Assembly: GCA_002254605.1 (NCBI GenBank)
Contig: NKPV01000004.1
Coordinates: forward strand, 1-54,222
Direction of reading: 5' to 3'
DNA length: 54,222 nt
Source: Armatimonadetes bacterium JP3_11
Lineage (GTDB): Bacteria; Armatimonadota; Fimbriimonadia; Fimbriimonadales; GBS-DC
The translations under genes were made by a program, and so were the position numbers. The notes beneath the pieces are model-generated. The model had not been told where the DNA came from. It saw nothing but the letters and a program-made list of their open reading frames with translations, and did no database searches. Position 1 is the first letter of the stretch. Each line of letters starts with the position of its first letter. Positions 38,263 to 47,306 of the stretch are shown one piece after another.

Positions 38263-38862
38263 ATGGCAACGACCTTTTCCATCAAGGCAGAGCCGCGTAC
38301 TTTGTTAGGCAAGAAGGCGAAGCGATTACTTGGGCAGGGCTATGTGCCCGGCGTGGTGTTCCGCTCGAACGGCGAGTCGACGCCTGTGCAGTTCGAAGAG
38401 CGCAGCCTGGGGCGTGTCTTACATCAGGCAGGAACCACCCACCTGATTGAGGTGGAATTGAATGGTGAGAAACTTACTACTCTGCTACGCGCTGTCGACC
38501 GCGAGCCGATTACTGCGCGGATTCGGCATGTGAACCTCTGGGCAGTGGCGATGGACGAACCTGTCGAGACCGAAGTGCCTATCGTGCTGGAGGGCGAGTC
38601 GCTCGCCGTTAAATCGGGCGGCGTGCTTATTCACCCAGTCGAGAAACTGCGCGTTAAGTGCTTGCCCACCCAAATTCCTGAAGCGATTCATGTGAATCTG
38701 GCAGCGCTGGAGAACTTTGGTGACTCCATCCACCTACGCGATCTTCAGTTGCCTGCGGGCGTGCAGGCGTTAGACGATCCCGAAATCACCATCGCGTCGG
38801 TCGCTGCACCAAAAGAGACGGAGGAGGAAGAAGTCGCCGCCGCGCCGAGTGGCGAAGCGTAG
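38263..38862 (+). CDS. rplY: 50S ribosomal protein L25/general stress protein Ctc
   Basis: KAEPRTLLGKKAKRLLGQGYVPGVVFRSNGESTPVQFE; TRIRHVNLWAV-type and DLQLPAGVQALDDPEITIASV motifs. Confidence 0.95.
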   Translation: MATTFSIKAEPRTLLGKKAKRLLGQGYVPGVVFRSNGESTPVQFEERSLGRVLHQAGTTHLIEVELNGEKLTTLLRAVDREPITARIRHVNLWAVAMDEPVETEVPIVLEGESLAVKSGGVLIHPVEKLRVKCLPTQIPEAIHVNLAALENFGDSIHLRDLQLPAGVQALDDPEITIASVAAPKETEEEEVAAAPSGEA

Positions 38863-38894
38863 GCGATTACGACGGCTCCGCCGTCGTAATCGCC
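38862..38894. terminator. Long perfect hairpin between convergent rplY and UXS genes, possible bidirectional terminator or REP-like element
   Basis: GGCGATTACGACGGC-tcc-GCCGTCGTAATCGCC, 15-bp perfect stem overlapping the rplY stop codon; no T-tract. Confidence 0.7.
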
Positions 38895-38920
38895 ACTTCC
38901 TGAGCATCTCCAGGCTCCTA

Positions 38921-39886
38921 TCACGCCGGTGCACTTGTGGCGTCGCCCGGTGCCAGACGTACCCTGAAATACTCAATCGTGCGCAGCAACCCCTCTTCCA
39001 AACTGACTTTCGGCTCCCAGCCCAAAATTTGCCGTGCGCGCGTGATGTCGGGACAGCGCTGCTTGGGGTCGTCAGGAGTGAAAAACTCTTGAAACACAAT
39101 TGGGCTGCTACTGCCCGTGAGTCGTTTAATCATCTGCGCGAACTCCAAAATCGTACGCTCTTCGGGATTGCCGATGTTCAACGGTTCGTGGTAGTCGCTG
39201 TGTGCCAGCCGCCAAATACCTTCTATCAGGTCGGACACATAGCCGAAGCTGCGTGTTTGGCTCCCATCGCCATACACAGTAATCGGCTCGCCCCGCAACG
39301 CTTGGCAGACGAAGTTCGGCACCACGCGTCCGTCGTCCAAGCGCATCCGCTCGCCATAGGTGTTGAAAATCCGCACGATACGGGTATCAGCGCCCTTGTA
39401 GCGATGATATGCCATCACCAGCGACTCGGCATAGCGTTTCGCCTCGTCGTAAACGCCCCGCACCCCGATTGGGTTCACATTGCCCCAGTAGTCTTCCGCC
39501 TGCGGATGCACCAATGGGTCGCCGTAGACCTCCGAAGTGGAGCTAAATAGGAACTTGGCGCCCTTGTGCAGCGCCAGTTGGAGCGCGTTTTCTGTGCCGT
39601 AAGAGCCGACGCGCAAAGTCTCTATCGGATGCTTCACGAAATCCACAGGGCTTGCCGTAGAAGCGAGGTGGAACACATAATCCACTGGTCCCTCAATATC
39701 GAACGGTTCACATACATCATGCTGGAGGAACTGAAAACCGTCGCGCCCCATCAAATGTTGCAGGTTCTCCAGCCGACCTGTGATGAGGTTATCTATCACG
39801 ACGACTTGCCAACCTTCCGCCATCAGGCGATCCACCAGGTGCGAACCGATAAAGCCCGCACCGCCTGTTACTACTGCGCGTGCCAT
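38921..39886 (-). CDS. NAD-dependent epimerase, UDP-glucuronate decarboxylase-like
   Basis: [67 protein letters not shown]. Confidence 0.92.
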   Translation of the reverse strand: MARAVVTGGAGFIGSHLVDRLMAEGWQVVVIDNLITGRLENLQHLMGRDGFQFLQHDVCEPFDIEGPVDYVFHLASTASPVDFVKHPIETLRVGSYGTENALQLALHKGAKFLFSSTSEVYGDPLVHPQAEDYWGNVNPIGVRGVYDEAKRYAESLVMAYHRYKGADTRIVRIFNTYGERMRLDDGRVVPNFVCQALRGEPITVYGDGSQTRSFGYVSDLIEGIWRLAHSDYHEPLNIGNPEERTILEFAQMIKRLTGSSSPIVFQEFFTPDDPKQRCPDITRARQILGWEPKVSLEEGLLRTIEYFRVRLAPGDATSAPA

Positions 39887-40133
39887 CTTACAGGTTCCAA
39901 TATAGTACCCTATCTAAACTGTCAGCACGGGTGTCTTTGAGATAAATGCCCTTCAGGTCTACAGTGCATACCTGTCGTGGTGGATTTTTCTTGGCAAAAT
40001 CGCCTCCTTCGCCCAATCGTGATTCGTGAGATACGATTCCGCGCTCTTCTTGCCCAGAAAATTCTCTACAGCGCCATGAATCGGAATCCCTCTTCAGATA
40101 CTCTATTCGACTGGAGTAAGTGAGGAGACGACG

Positions 40134-40805
40134 ATGACGATTATCCAAGAGAAAGATCGGCAGACTTTACAGCAGCGGTTTGGGAGCTTGCACCATACCG
40201 TGAAGCTGGTTGTGTTCACCACGAACGCACAGCCGGAGACCAGCGAGCTGTTGTCGCAAATCGCGCAAGAGTTGGTAAGCGTTGGGGGCGGCAAGGTGAC
40301 CCTGGAGCAACATAATATCGAAGCGGAGCCGGCTGTGGCGCAGGAATACCGTATCACGCTTGCGCCTGCGATTGTGGTGCGCACGGAGGAAAAGGACTAC
40401 GGTATCCGCTATTTGGGCATTCCCGCGGGCTTCGAGTTCGCGTCGTTGGTGGGCGCGATCGAGGATGTGGGTAAGGACGACCCCGGTTTATCGCCCGATA
40501 GCCGCCTGATGTTGGCGAATCTGCGCACTCCTGTGCATATTCGCGTGTTCGTGACTTACGGCTGTCCGTATTGCCCTGCTGCGGTGCGTCTGGCGCACAA
40601 GCTGGCGATGGCAAGCGACCTGATTACGGCGGAGGGCATCAGCAGCGAGGAGTTTCCTGAGCTGGCGAACCAGTTCAGCGTGATGGCAGTGCCCAAGATC
40701 GTTGTCAACGACCGCCACAGCTTTGAGGGTGCATTGCCCGAGCCAGCGTTTGTGCAGCAGGTATTGCGCGGAGCTTCCAGCAGCGGGCTGATTATTGTGC
40801 CCTAA
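40134..40805 (+). CDS. Thioredoxin/glutaredoxin-like protein with two Trx folds
   Basis: C-terminal domain VFVTYGCPYCPAAVRLAHKLA...FSVMAVPKIVVND; N-terminal domain lacks CxxC. Confidence 0.88.
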   Translation: MTIIQEKDRQTLQQRFGSLHHTVKLVVFTTNAQPETSELLSQIAQELVSVGGGKVTLEQHNIEAEPAVAQEYRITLAPAIVVRTEEKDYGIRYLGIPAGFEFASLVGAIEDVGKDDPGLSPDSRLMLANLRTPVHIRVFVTYGCPYCPAAVRLAHKLAMASDLITAEGISSEEFPELANQFSVMAVPKIVVNDRHSFEGALPEPAFVQQVLRGASSSGLIIVP

Positions 40806-41382
40806 GCGCGTCGGAGGTCGTCATCAGGCGCGCGCCGGCTCTTTGCATTTCCTGCAATGCCCGTTCGCTGTCGTCGGGCTGTAGGTTCACGCCGCGAATC
40901 GCATCGGTGAGCACAATGACCTCGTAGCCGTGTTGGAGGGCGTCCAGCACCGAGGCGCGCACACAGTAGTCGGTCGCCAAGCCGCCCACCAAGAGCCGCT
41001 GGACACCGTGCGCCTTGAGAACCTCGTCCAGCGTCCTGCCGTCGTCTGTGCGCCCCTCAAACGCCGAGTAGCCGTCATCCTCCGTGCCTGTGCCTTTGGA
41101 GATGATGATGGTTCCCTCAGGGAGTTTCAAGCCAGGGTGAAAGGCTGCGCCCGGTGTGTTCTGGACGCAGTGCACGGGCCATTGACCACCGAACTCGGCG
41201 AAGTGTTTCGTTTCGCGGGGATGCCAGTCGCGCGAGGCAAGCACCAGCCCGCCTTGATGAGCTAGCTCCGCTGCAAGCGCGTTCAGGGGCGGAATCACCT
41301 GGTCGCCTTCGCTCACCGCAAGCGCACCACCCGGACAGAAATCGTTCTGCACATCGACGATTAACAGTGCCGTGCTGCGCAT
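40792..41382 (-). CDS. pncA: Nicotinamidase
   Basis: ALLIVDVQNDFCPGGALAV; LASRDWHPRETKHFAEFGGQWPVHCVQNTPGAAFHP; VGGLATDYCVRASVLDAL. Start refined to 41382. Confidence 0.95.
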   Translation of the reverse strand: MRSTALLIVDVQNDFCPGGALAVSEGDQVIPPLNALAAELAHQGGLVLASRDWHPRETKHFAEFGGQWPVHCVQNTPGAAFHPGLKLPEGTIIISKGTGTEDDGYSAFEGRTDDGRTLDEVLKAHGVQRLLVGGLATDYCVRASVLDALQHGYEVIVLTDAIRGVNLQPDDSERALQEMQRAGARLMTTSDALRAQ

Positions 41383-41510
41383 ATCCAGAGTATACCTCTC
41401 AACCAGGTAAACGGAGCGGATTGGATATTCAATACCCAACTCCCACTGATTTTCCGAACACTCTCGTCGTGCGTCTTGTTGGTGTTGCGGCGCGGGTATC
41501 CTACGGGCGG

Positions 41511-42608
41511 ATGCGTATCTTAGAGATTGTATCGGGCACGACGGCGTGCGGCGCGACGGTACACACGCTGCAGATTGCCAAAGAGTTGCACCGTCGGGGC
41601 AACACGATTATCCTGATGGGCAAGCCGGGCGCGTGGGTTATCGAGCAAGCGCGTGGGGCGGGCGTGCCCGTGCTGGAGACGCGCATGAAGCGGCTCCCGT
41701 TGCGCGACCTGAGAGCGGCGGCGCAGTTCGTGCGTGAGAACCAGATTGAGGTGCTGCTGGCGCATATGTCGGGTGCGAACAATTTTGCCGTGTGGCTGAG
41801 TCGCCTTGCGAAAGTGCCCGCCGTGCTACGCGCCCATGCGCACACGGTGCATTTCCACTGGCGCATGGCGCACCATGTGATCGCCGTTTCGGAGCAGACG
41901 CGACGGTATCACATCACGCGCAACCTTGTGCCCCCGTCGCGTATCAGCACGGTGCATGGCTTTGTTGACCCAGAGCGGCTGATAGTGCCCGATAAGGGCG
42001 TGCGTTCGGCGGTACGGGCGGAGTTGGGGCTGTCGCCGTCGGAGTGTGTTATCGGCGTGATTGGCAACATCATCCCGCGCAAAGGGCAGATTTATCTGAT
42101 ACGCGCTCTGCCGAAAGTGGTTGCTCGCTATCCGCAGGTGCGCGTGTTGCTGGTGGGGGTGGTGCATCCCCCGCGATACGGCGAGCAGGTACGGCGCGAG
42201 GCGGTGCGGTTGGGTGTTGCTGAGCATGTGATGTGGTTGGGCGAGCGGAAGGATGTGCCGCGCCTGCTACAGGCGATTGATATTTATGCGTTGCCCACGC
42301 TGAGCGATATGTTGCCGATGGCGATGTTGGAGGCGATGTGGGCGCAGCGTCCCGTGTTGGCAACCGACGCGGGCGGTATTCCTGAAGCGATTACCGACGG
42401 CGTGGAGGGGTGGTTGGTTCCCCCCAAAGATCCTGACGCGCTGGCGGATGCGCTGTTGGAGATGCTGGCGAACCCTGACGAGCGTGCGCGCCGCGCCCAA
42501 AACGCCCATCAGCGCGTACGGGAATCGTTTACGGTGCAGCCCCAGGTGGCGAAAATCGAGGCGATTTTACAGCAGGTTGCGGCGCAGTATCACAGTCGCA
42601 GCCGTTAG
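41511..42608 (+). CDS. Glycosyltransferase family 4 protein
   Basis: MRILEIVSGTTACGATVHTLQIAKEL; IGVIGNIIPRKGQIYLIRAL; DIYALPTLSDMLPMAMLEAMWAQRPVLATDAGGIPEAI. Confidence 0.93.
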   Translation: MRILEIVSGTTACGATVHTLQIAKELHRRGNTIILMGKPGAWVIEQARGAGVPVLETRMKRLPLRDLRAAAQFVRENQIEVLLAHMSGANNFAVWLSRLAKVPAVLRAHAHTVHFHWRMAHHVIAVSEQTRRYHITRNLVPPSRISTVHGFVDPERLIVPDKGVRSAVRAELGLSPSECVIGVIGNIIPRKGQIYLIRALPKVVARYPQVRVLLVGVVHPPRYGEQVRREAVRLGVAEHVMWLGERKDVPRLLQAIDIYALPTLSDMLPMAMLEAMWAQRPVLATDAGGIPEAITDGVEGWLVPPKDPDALADALLEMLANPDERARRAQNAHQRVRESFTVQPQVAKIEAILQQVAAQYHSRSR

Positions 42609-44182
42609 AAGCGCACCACGCGTGCGCTTTCCACGCCATCCATCTGCCGTATCTGCTCAAACGCTTCGGGGGGGATGGGGTTATCCACCTGCAAAATCAT
42701 CACGGCGCGCCCGCCCATCTCCGTGCGTCCCACATGCATCCCTGCGATGTTCACCTGATAGTCGCCCAACACGGTGCCCACGCGCCCGATGATACCAGGG
42801 CGATCCTGATGTTCGGTCATCAGCAAGATGCCTTCGGGGTGCACATCGATAAACAGGTCGTTCAAGTGGGTGATGCGCAGGTCGCTTCGCCCGAACACGG
42901 TTCCCGTGAGTTGCTGTGCGCCGTGGGGCGTATGCGCGGTGAGGGTGAGGGTATCGGGATAGAGTTCGGTTTCGGGGCGCACGCTCCATTCCAGCTGCAC
43001 GCCGCGCTGTTGGGCGATTAGGGGCGCGTTCACGAGGTTCACAGGCGCGTCTGTGGAGCGTTGGAGGAGCCCGGCAAGGGCAGCGCGGGCGATGATGTCC
43101 AGCGGTAGGTCGCTCCAATCGCCTGAGAACAGCGCGTGGAGGCGCTCGATGGGCGCATCGGCGAGTTGGCTATGGAAGGCTCCCATCCGTTCTGCGAGTT
43201 TGAGGTACGGCTCCACGCGGTGCATCAGTTCCGCGGGGATAGGCGGCAGGTTCACCGGGCTACGCGGCGCACCCCCTTGCAGCACCGCCACAATCTGCTC
43301 GGCGACATCGACCGCCACTTTGACTTGCGCCTCCACGGTGGACGCGCCTAAGTGAGGCGTCAGCACATTTTGGGGCTGATGGAGCAGTTTCAGGTCGGGT
43401 GGGGGTGGCTCGGTGGGGAACACATCGAGCGCGGCGCCCGCCACATGCCCCGACTCGATAGACTCCACCAAGGCGTCTGGGTCGATCAGCTCGCCCCGCG
43501 CACAGTTCACGATGCGGACGCCGGGTTTTGTGAGCGCGAGGGTATCGCGGTTGAGCAGCCCGCGTGTTTCTGGGGTGAGCGGCGCATGCAGGGTGATGAA
43601 GTCGCTTTCCCGCAGCAGTTGCTCCAGCGGTACCGATTCGACCCCCAACGGACGCAGATGCGCTTCGGTTACGAACGGGTCATACGCCAGCACGCGCATG
43701 CCGAACGCCCGCGCGCGTCGCGCCACCTCGCGCCCGATTTTGCCGATGCCGATGATGCCCAGCGTCTTGCGCGACAACTCGACCCCGATAAACTGGTTGC
43801 GTTTCCATTCGCCGGCGCGAAGCGAGCGATCCGCCTGCGGAATCCAGCGCGCCAAGGCGAGCAGGTGTGCGAACGCCAACTCCGCCGCGGCGATCGTGTT
43901 CCCCTCGGGCGAGTTGACCACCACAATCCCGCGTCGTGTCGCGGCGTCTACATCGATGTTATCGACCCCCACGCCCGCGCGCCCGATGACTTTCAGGCGC
44001 TTGCCCGCCTCGATAACCTCGGCATCCACCCGCGTCTGCGAGCGCACCATCAACGCGTCGTAGTCGCCGATAATCTGCAAAAGCGTCTCGCGAGGCAGAT
44101 TGGGACGGTAGTCCAGCTCCGCTGCCCGACGCAGAATCGCCAGCCCCTCTTCGGAAATCGGATCGCTCACCAACACACGCAT
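42605..44182 (-). CDS. serA: D-3-phosphoglycerate dehydrogenase with C-terminal ACT domain
   Basis: LKVIGRAGVGVDNIDVDAATRRGIVVVNSPEGNTIAAAELAFAHLLAL; ACT domain DRPGIIGRVGTVLGDYQVNIAGMHVGRTEMGGRAVMILQVD. Confidence 0.97.
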   Translation of the reverse strand: MRVLVSDPISEEGLAILRRAAELDYRPNLPRETLLQIIGDYDALMVRSQTRVDAEVIEAGKRLKVIGRAGVGVDNIDVDAATRRGIVVVNSPEGNTIAAAELAFAHLLALARWIPQADRSLRAGEWKRNQFIGVELSRKTLGIIGIGKIGREVARRARAFGMRVLAYDPFVTEAHLRPLGVESVPLEQLLRESDFITLHAPLTPETRGLLNRDTLALTKPGVRIVNCARGELIDPDALVESIESGHVAGAALDVFPTEPPPPDLKLLHQPQNVLTPHLGASTVEAQVKVAVDVAEQIVAVLQGGAPRSPVNLPPIPAELMHRVEPYLKLAERMGAFHSQLADAPIERLHALFSGDWSDLPLDIIARAALAGLLQRSTDAPVNLVNAPLIAQQRGVQLEWSVRPETELYPDTLTLTAHTPHGAQQLTGTVFGRSDLRITHLNDLFIDVHPEGILLMTEHQDRPGIIGRVGTVLGDYQVNIAGMHVGRTEMGGRAVMILQVDNPIPPEAFEQIRQMDGVESARVVRF

Positions 44183-44227
44183 CGATATAAGTGTACCTAT
44201 TTCGCCGTGAAGGGTATACTACTTCAT

Positions 44228-45121
44228 ATGGAACCCGTCAGTGCGATTTTATCGCAACTGGTCTGGATAGTGTTCATCTTTCTGGCGGTGATGCCGATGC
44301 TACGGCAGCGGATGCTGGAGTCGGCACGCTTGAGCCTGATTCGTGAGATCGAGAAAAAGCGCGGTAGCCGTGTGATTGTACTTATTCATCGGCAGGAGTC
44401 GCTCGCGCTGTTTGGCGTTCCCCTGTTTCGGTTCATTAGCATCGAGGATTCCGAGGAGGTGCTGCGTGCGATCCGGATGACGCCTCCCGATATGCCCATC
44501 GACATCATCTTGCACACGCCGGGCGGGTTGGTGTTGGCGAGCCAGCAGATTGCATGTGCGCTGTGCGACCATCGGGCGCGGGTAACAGCGTTCGTGCCCC
44601 ACTACGCGATGTCGGGCGGTACGCTAATTGCGCTTGCCGCCGACGAGATTGTAATGGACAAGCACGCGGTGCTGGGTCCTGTGGACCCGCAGGTTGGGCA
44701 GTTCCCGGCGGCGTCGATACTGAAAGTGTTGGAGCAGAAGCCCGCGAGCGAGATTGATGACCAGACGCTGATTTTGGCGGATGTGTCGCGCAAGGCGTTG
44801 CAGCAGGCGCTTGCGCTGGTGAAGGAGGTGCTGATGGCGAACGGCATGGACGCCGAACGCGCGCACGCCTTAGCCGACCAACTGACGCAGGGATACTACA
44901 CGCACGACTATCCCATCTCGGCGGATATGTTGCACTCGATGGGGTTGCATGTGCGCACCGACCTGCCGTCTGAGATTTATCAGTTGATGGCGCTCTATCC
45001 GCAGCCGGCGCAGCGCAATTCGGGCGTGGAGTATGTGCCTGTGCCGTATCATCCCGACACGCTCCCCCAGACCCCACGCGCTCCTGCGGCACGCAGGAAA
45101 AGTGTGCGGCTGAAGAATTAA
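44228..45121 (+). CDS. SDH/ClpP-superfamily membrane-anchored serine protease-like protein
   Basis: MEPVSAILSQLVWIVFIFLAVMP anchor; IDIILHTPGGLVLASQQIA; VPHYAMSGGTLIALAADEIVMDKHAVLGPVDPQ. Confidence 0.88.
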   Translation: MEPVSAILSQLVWIVFIFLAVMPMLRQRMLESARLSLIREIEKKRGSRVIVLIHRQESLALFGVPLFRFISIEDSEEVLRAIRMTPPDMPIDIILHTPGGLVLASQQIACALCDHRARVTAFVPHYAMSGGTLIALAADEIVMDKHAVLGPVDPQVGQFPAASILKVLEQKPASEIDDQTLILADVSRKALQQALALVKEVLMANGMDAERAHALADQLTQGYYTHDYPISADMLHSMGLHVRTDLPSEIYQLMALYPQPAQRNSGVEYVPVPYHPDTLPQTPRAPAARRKSVRLKN

Positions 45122-47185
45122 TTACTTGTCCATCCCCAGTCCGAGTTGGCTCTCGTTGGGGCGTTCGTTTTGGACAGCCCAGATAATCCAGTTGCGGGCG
45201 TTGCCTGCGAACGCCACATTTGGGGGATAGGAGTCGTTGCCCGCTGCGTCTAAGAACAGTCCCAGCGCGAAGCCGCGTTCGCGCAGCGTGCCCTTGCCGA
45301 TGGGGTTCGCCCGTCCGAGGTTCGCCTCGTTGCCTCGTACTTGATAGAGGTCGTCGCCTGCGAGGTCGACAAAGACGCCGATTCCGTTCGCGTTTGCGCC
45401 TCCGAGCGCGAGGTTGGGCGCGTTGTATTCGTCGTTGCCCTCGAACTCCATCAGGTAGCCGATAGCAAAGTCGTGTCCTGCGCCCATCGCCATGTTCATT
45501 GCGGCGAGGTAGCGGTCGTTGCCGAGGCGGTCTTCGAGGTAGCCGATGGCGAAGTGGGCGCTTGCGCCTTGCACATACCAGACGCCTTCACGCACATCGT
45601 CGCCTTGCAGGTCGATGAGCATACCGACGCCGCCCCAGTAGCCGACGCCTTGCCCAAACACGCCACAGGTATAGCGATCATTGCCCTGCACATCGACCAG
45701 CATCCCGATTCCGCCTGCCCACGAGCGTCCGTCGAGGTAATCGGCGCGTCTGCCGTAGCCTGCGCCTTGCGCCATACTGACATTCCGCTCCGCTGTCTGG
45801 GGCGAGGGGAACTCTACAGGCGTTGGATGCGCCGTGTAAGCGTCGTCGCCCAGCGCGTCGAGCAGCGCGCCGAACCCTTTCACTCCGCCGTACCCTTGTG
45901 ATTCGTAGAAGCTTGTGTACCGGTCGCGTCCTGCGCCGTCGACGAGCACGCCCACCCCCGCCATCGCAGCGCCCTGTGCGCAGGCGTAGGCATCGTAGAG
46001 GTCGTCGCCTTGCAGGTCCAGCAGCATTGCAACGCCGAATCGCGCCGCGCCCAGCCCCATCGATTGCGTGCGGTAGACATCGTCGCCTTCGAGGTCGGCG
46101 AGCATCGCATAGCCGAGCAGTGCGCCGCCGAACGCCGCGCCGCTTTTGCCCCCGCGCCCTTCGCGCTCTACCAGCGGTTTGCCAGAAGCGTCTGTGTCAT
46201 CGCCGTAGCGGTCGTCACCGGCAAGGTCAATCAGAAACGACACAGCGTTTTCCAGAGCAAGGGTCGCGCCGCCGCCGTAGTAGGCGTCGTTGCCGCCCGT
46301 GTCCAGGAGCACCAGATAGGGCATCTGCGGATGCGTATCATTCCCCCCGCCACACAACCGAATCCGCCCCCATGGAGTGTCGATGGTGAACTCAAACGGC
46401 TTCCCGAGCGACTCTTTGGTGGGTGGGTCGGCTTTTTGGAACGCTTCGATGACTTGCTGGATACTGAGCGCGCTATCGTGTCCACCTGCCAACAGGCGCG
46501 CCAGGTCCACTTTTTCCAGAGCGCGTTCCAGCAAGAGCAGTTCCGCGTTCGGTTCCGTGCTGCCCAGTGTCGCCTCGAACTCTTTGACGGGGAGTTTGAG
46601 CAGTTTGAATAGTGCGTTGCGCTCTTCGGGGGTCAGGTCGCGCAGGGCGGCGTCGCGCCAGCGTCGCGCTTCGATGGCGACATAGACCAAAAACGCCGCC
46701 TGACGCAGCACCCATTCAGGCAGCGTCTTCTGAGCGCGTTGGAGTTGTTCCCGCACGGCAGGGGACATCGGTGTGTTCGCTGCTTTGTACACTTCCCCAA
46801 CCGCGTTCTCCAACGCATTCGGCGCGTTTGCGCGCGCGTACAGCGGCTGGAGTGGGTCGCCTACCAGCGTGCGCCGTATCGAGACGCCAATCGCCCCCGC
46901 GCCCATCTCCACCGCCATGACGGGACGCCTGATGGCTCCCACCAGGCTACTGCGCAAGCGCTCCGCATAGTAGGGGAAGCGCAGGGGGTCGTGCAGAAGC
47001 ATCACAAACAGCGGCGTTGTATGCTGCGTGCGGAAAAAGTAGTCAAATAGGTGTGGGGCGAACCGTACCTCTTGCGGGGTTAAGTTGGCTTGTGCCAACA
47101 CCTCTGCGTACAGCGCGTCGGTGGGTTGTTGTCCGAACGCCGTCGCCGCAAGCCACAGGCAACACACCACAGGGCGAATCCACAT
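45122..47185 (-). CDS. Secreted protein with ~27-aa G-[ND]-D-x-Y tandem repeats
   Basis: Signal peptide MWIRPVVCCLWLAATAFGQ; repeats such as LEGDDVYRTQSMGLGAARFGVAMLLD / LQGDDLYDAYACAQGAAMAGVGVLVD / VQGNDRYTCGVFGQGVGYWGGVGMLID / FEGNDEYNAPNLALGGANANGIGVFVD. Confidence 0.85.
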   Translation of the reverse strand: MWIRPVVCCLWLAATAFGQQPTDALYAEVLAQANLTPQEVRFAPHLFDYFFRTQHTTPLFVMLLHDPLRFPYYAERLRSSLVGAIRRPVMAVEMGAGAIGVSIRRTLVGDPLQPLYARANAPNALENAVGEVYKAANTPMSPAVREQLQRAQKTLPEWVLRQAAFLVYVAIEARRWRDAALRDLTPEERNALFKLLKLPVKEFEATLGSTEPNAELLLLERALEKVDLARLLAGGHDSALSIQQVIEAFQKADPPTKESLGKPFEFTIDTPWGRIRLCGGGNDTHPQMPYLVLLDTGGNDAYYGGGATLALENAVSFLIDLAGDDRYGDDTDASGKPLVEREGRGGKSGAAFGGALLGYAMLADLEGDDVYRTQSMGLGAARFGVAMLLDLQGDDLYDAYACAQGAAMAGVGVLVDGAGRDRYTSFYESQGYGGVKGFGALLDALGDDAYTAHPTPVEFPSPQTAERNVSMAQGAGYGRRADYLDGRSWAGGIGMLVDVQGNDRYTCGVFGQGVGYWGGVGMLIDLQGDDVREGVWYVQGASAHFAIGYLEDRLGNDRYLAAMNMAMGAGHDFAIGYLMEFEGNDEYNAPNLALGGANANGIGVFVDLAGDDLYQVRGNEANLGRANPIGKGTLRERGFALGLFLDAAGNDSYPPNVAFAGNARNWIIWAVQNERPNESQLGLGMDK

Positions 47186-47306
47186 ACGGAATTAGTTTCG
47201 CGCGTGTTGGGGGGTTCCTGCGCATGCGTATGGCGGCGCCGACAGCCATTTTGCGGGATATGCCCTTTTGGGTGTGGGAATCTGGTATCTTTATAGTGGC
47301 ATAGCC

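Noticed and set aside
39888-40148. 86-aa minus ORF between UXS and thioredoxin-like genes
   Set aside because: No recognizable domain, and it overlaps the start of the 40134 gene; could be a gene remnant but evidence is too thin.
43352-44227. N-terminal 292 aa of ORF 43352..45121
   Set aside because: Antisense to serA; the real SDH-like protein begins at ATG 44228 next to a TATACT box.
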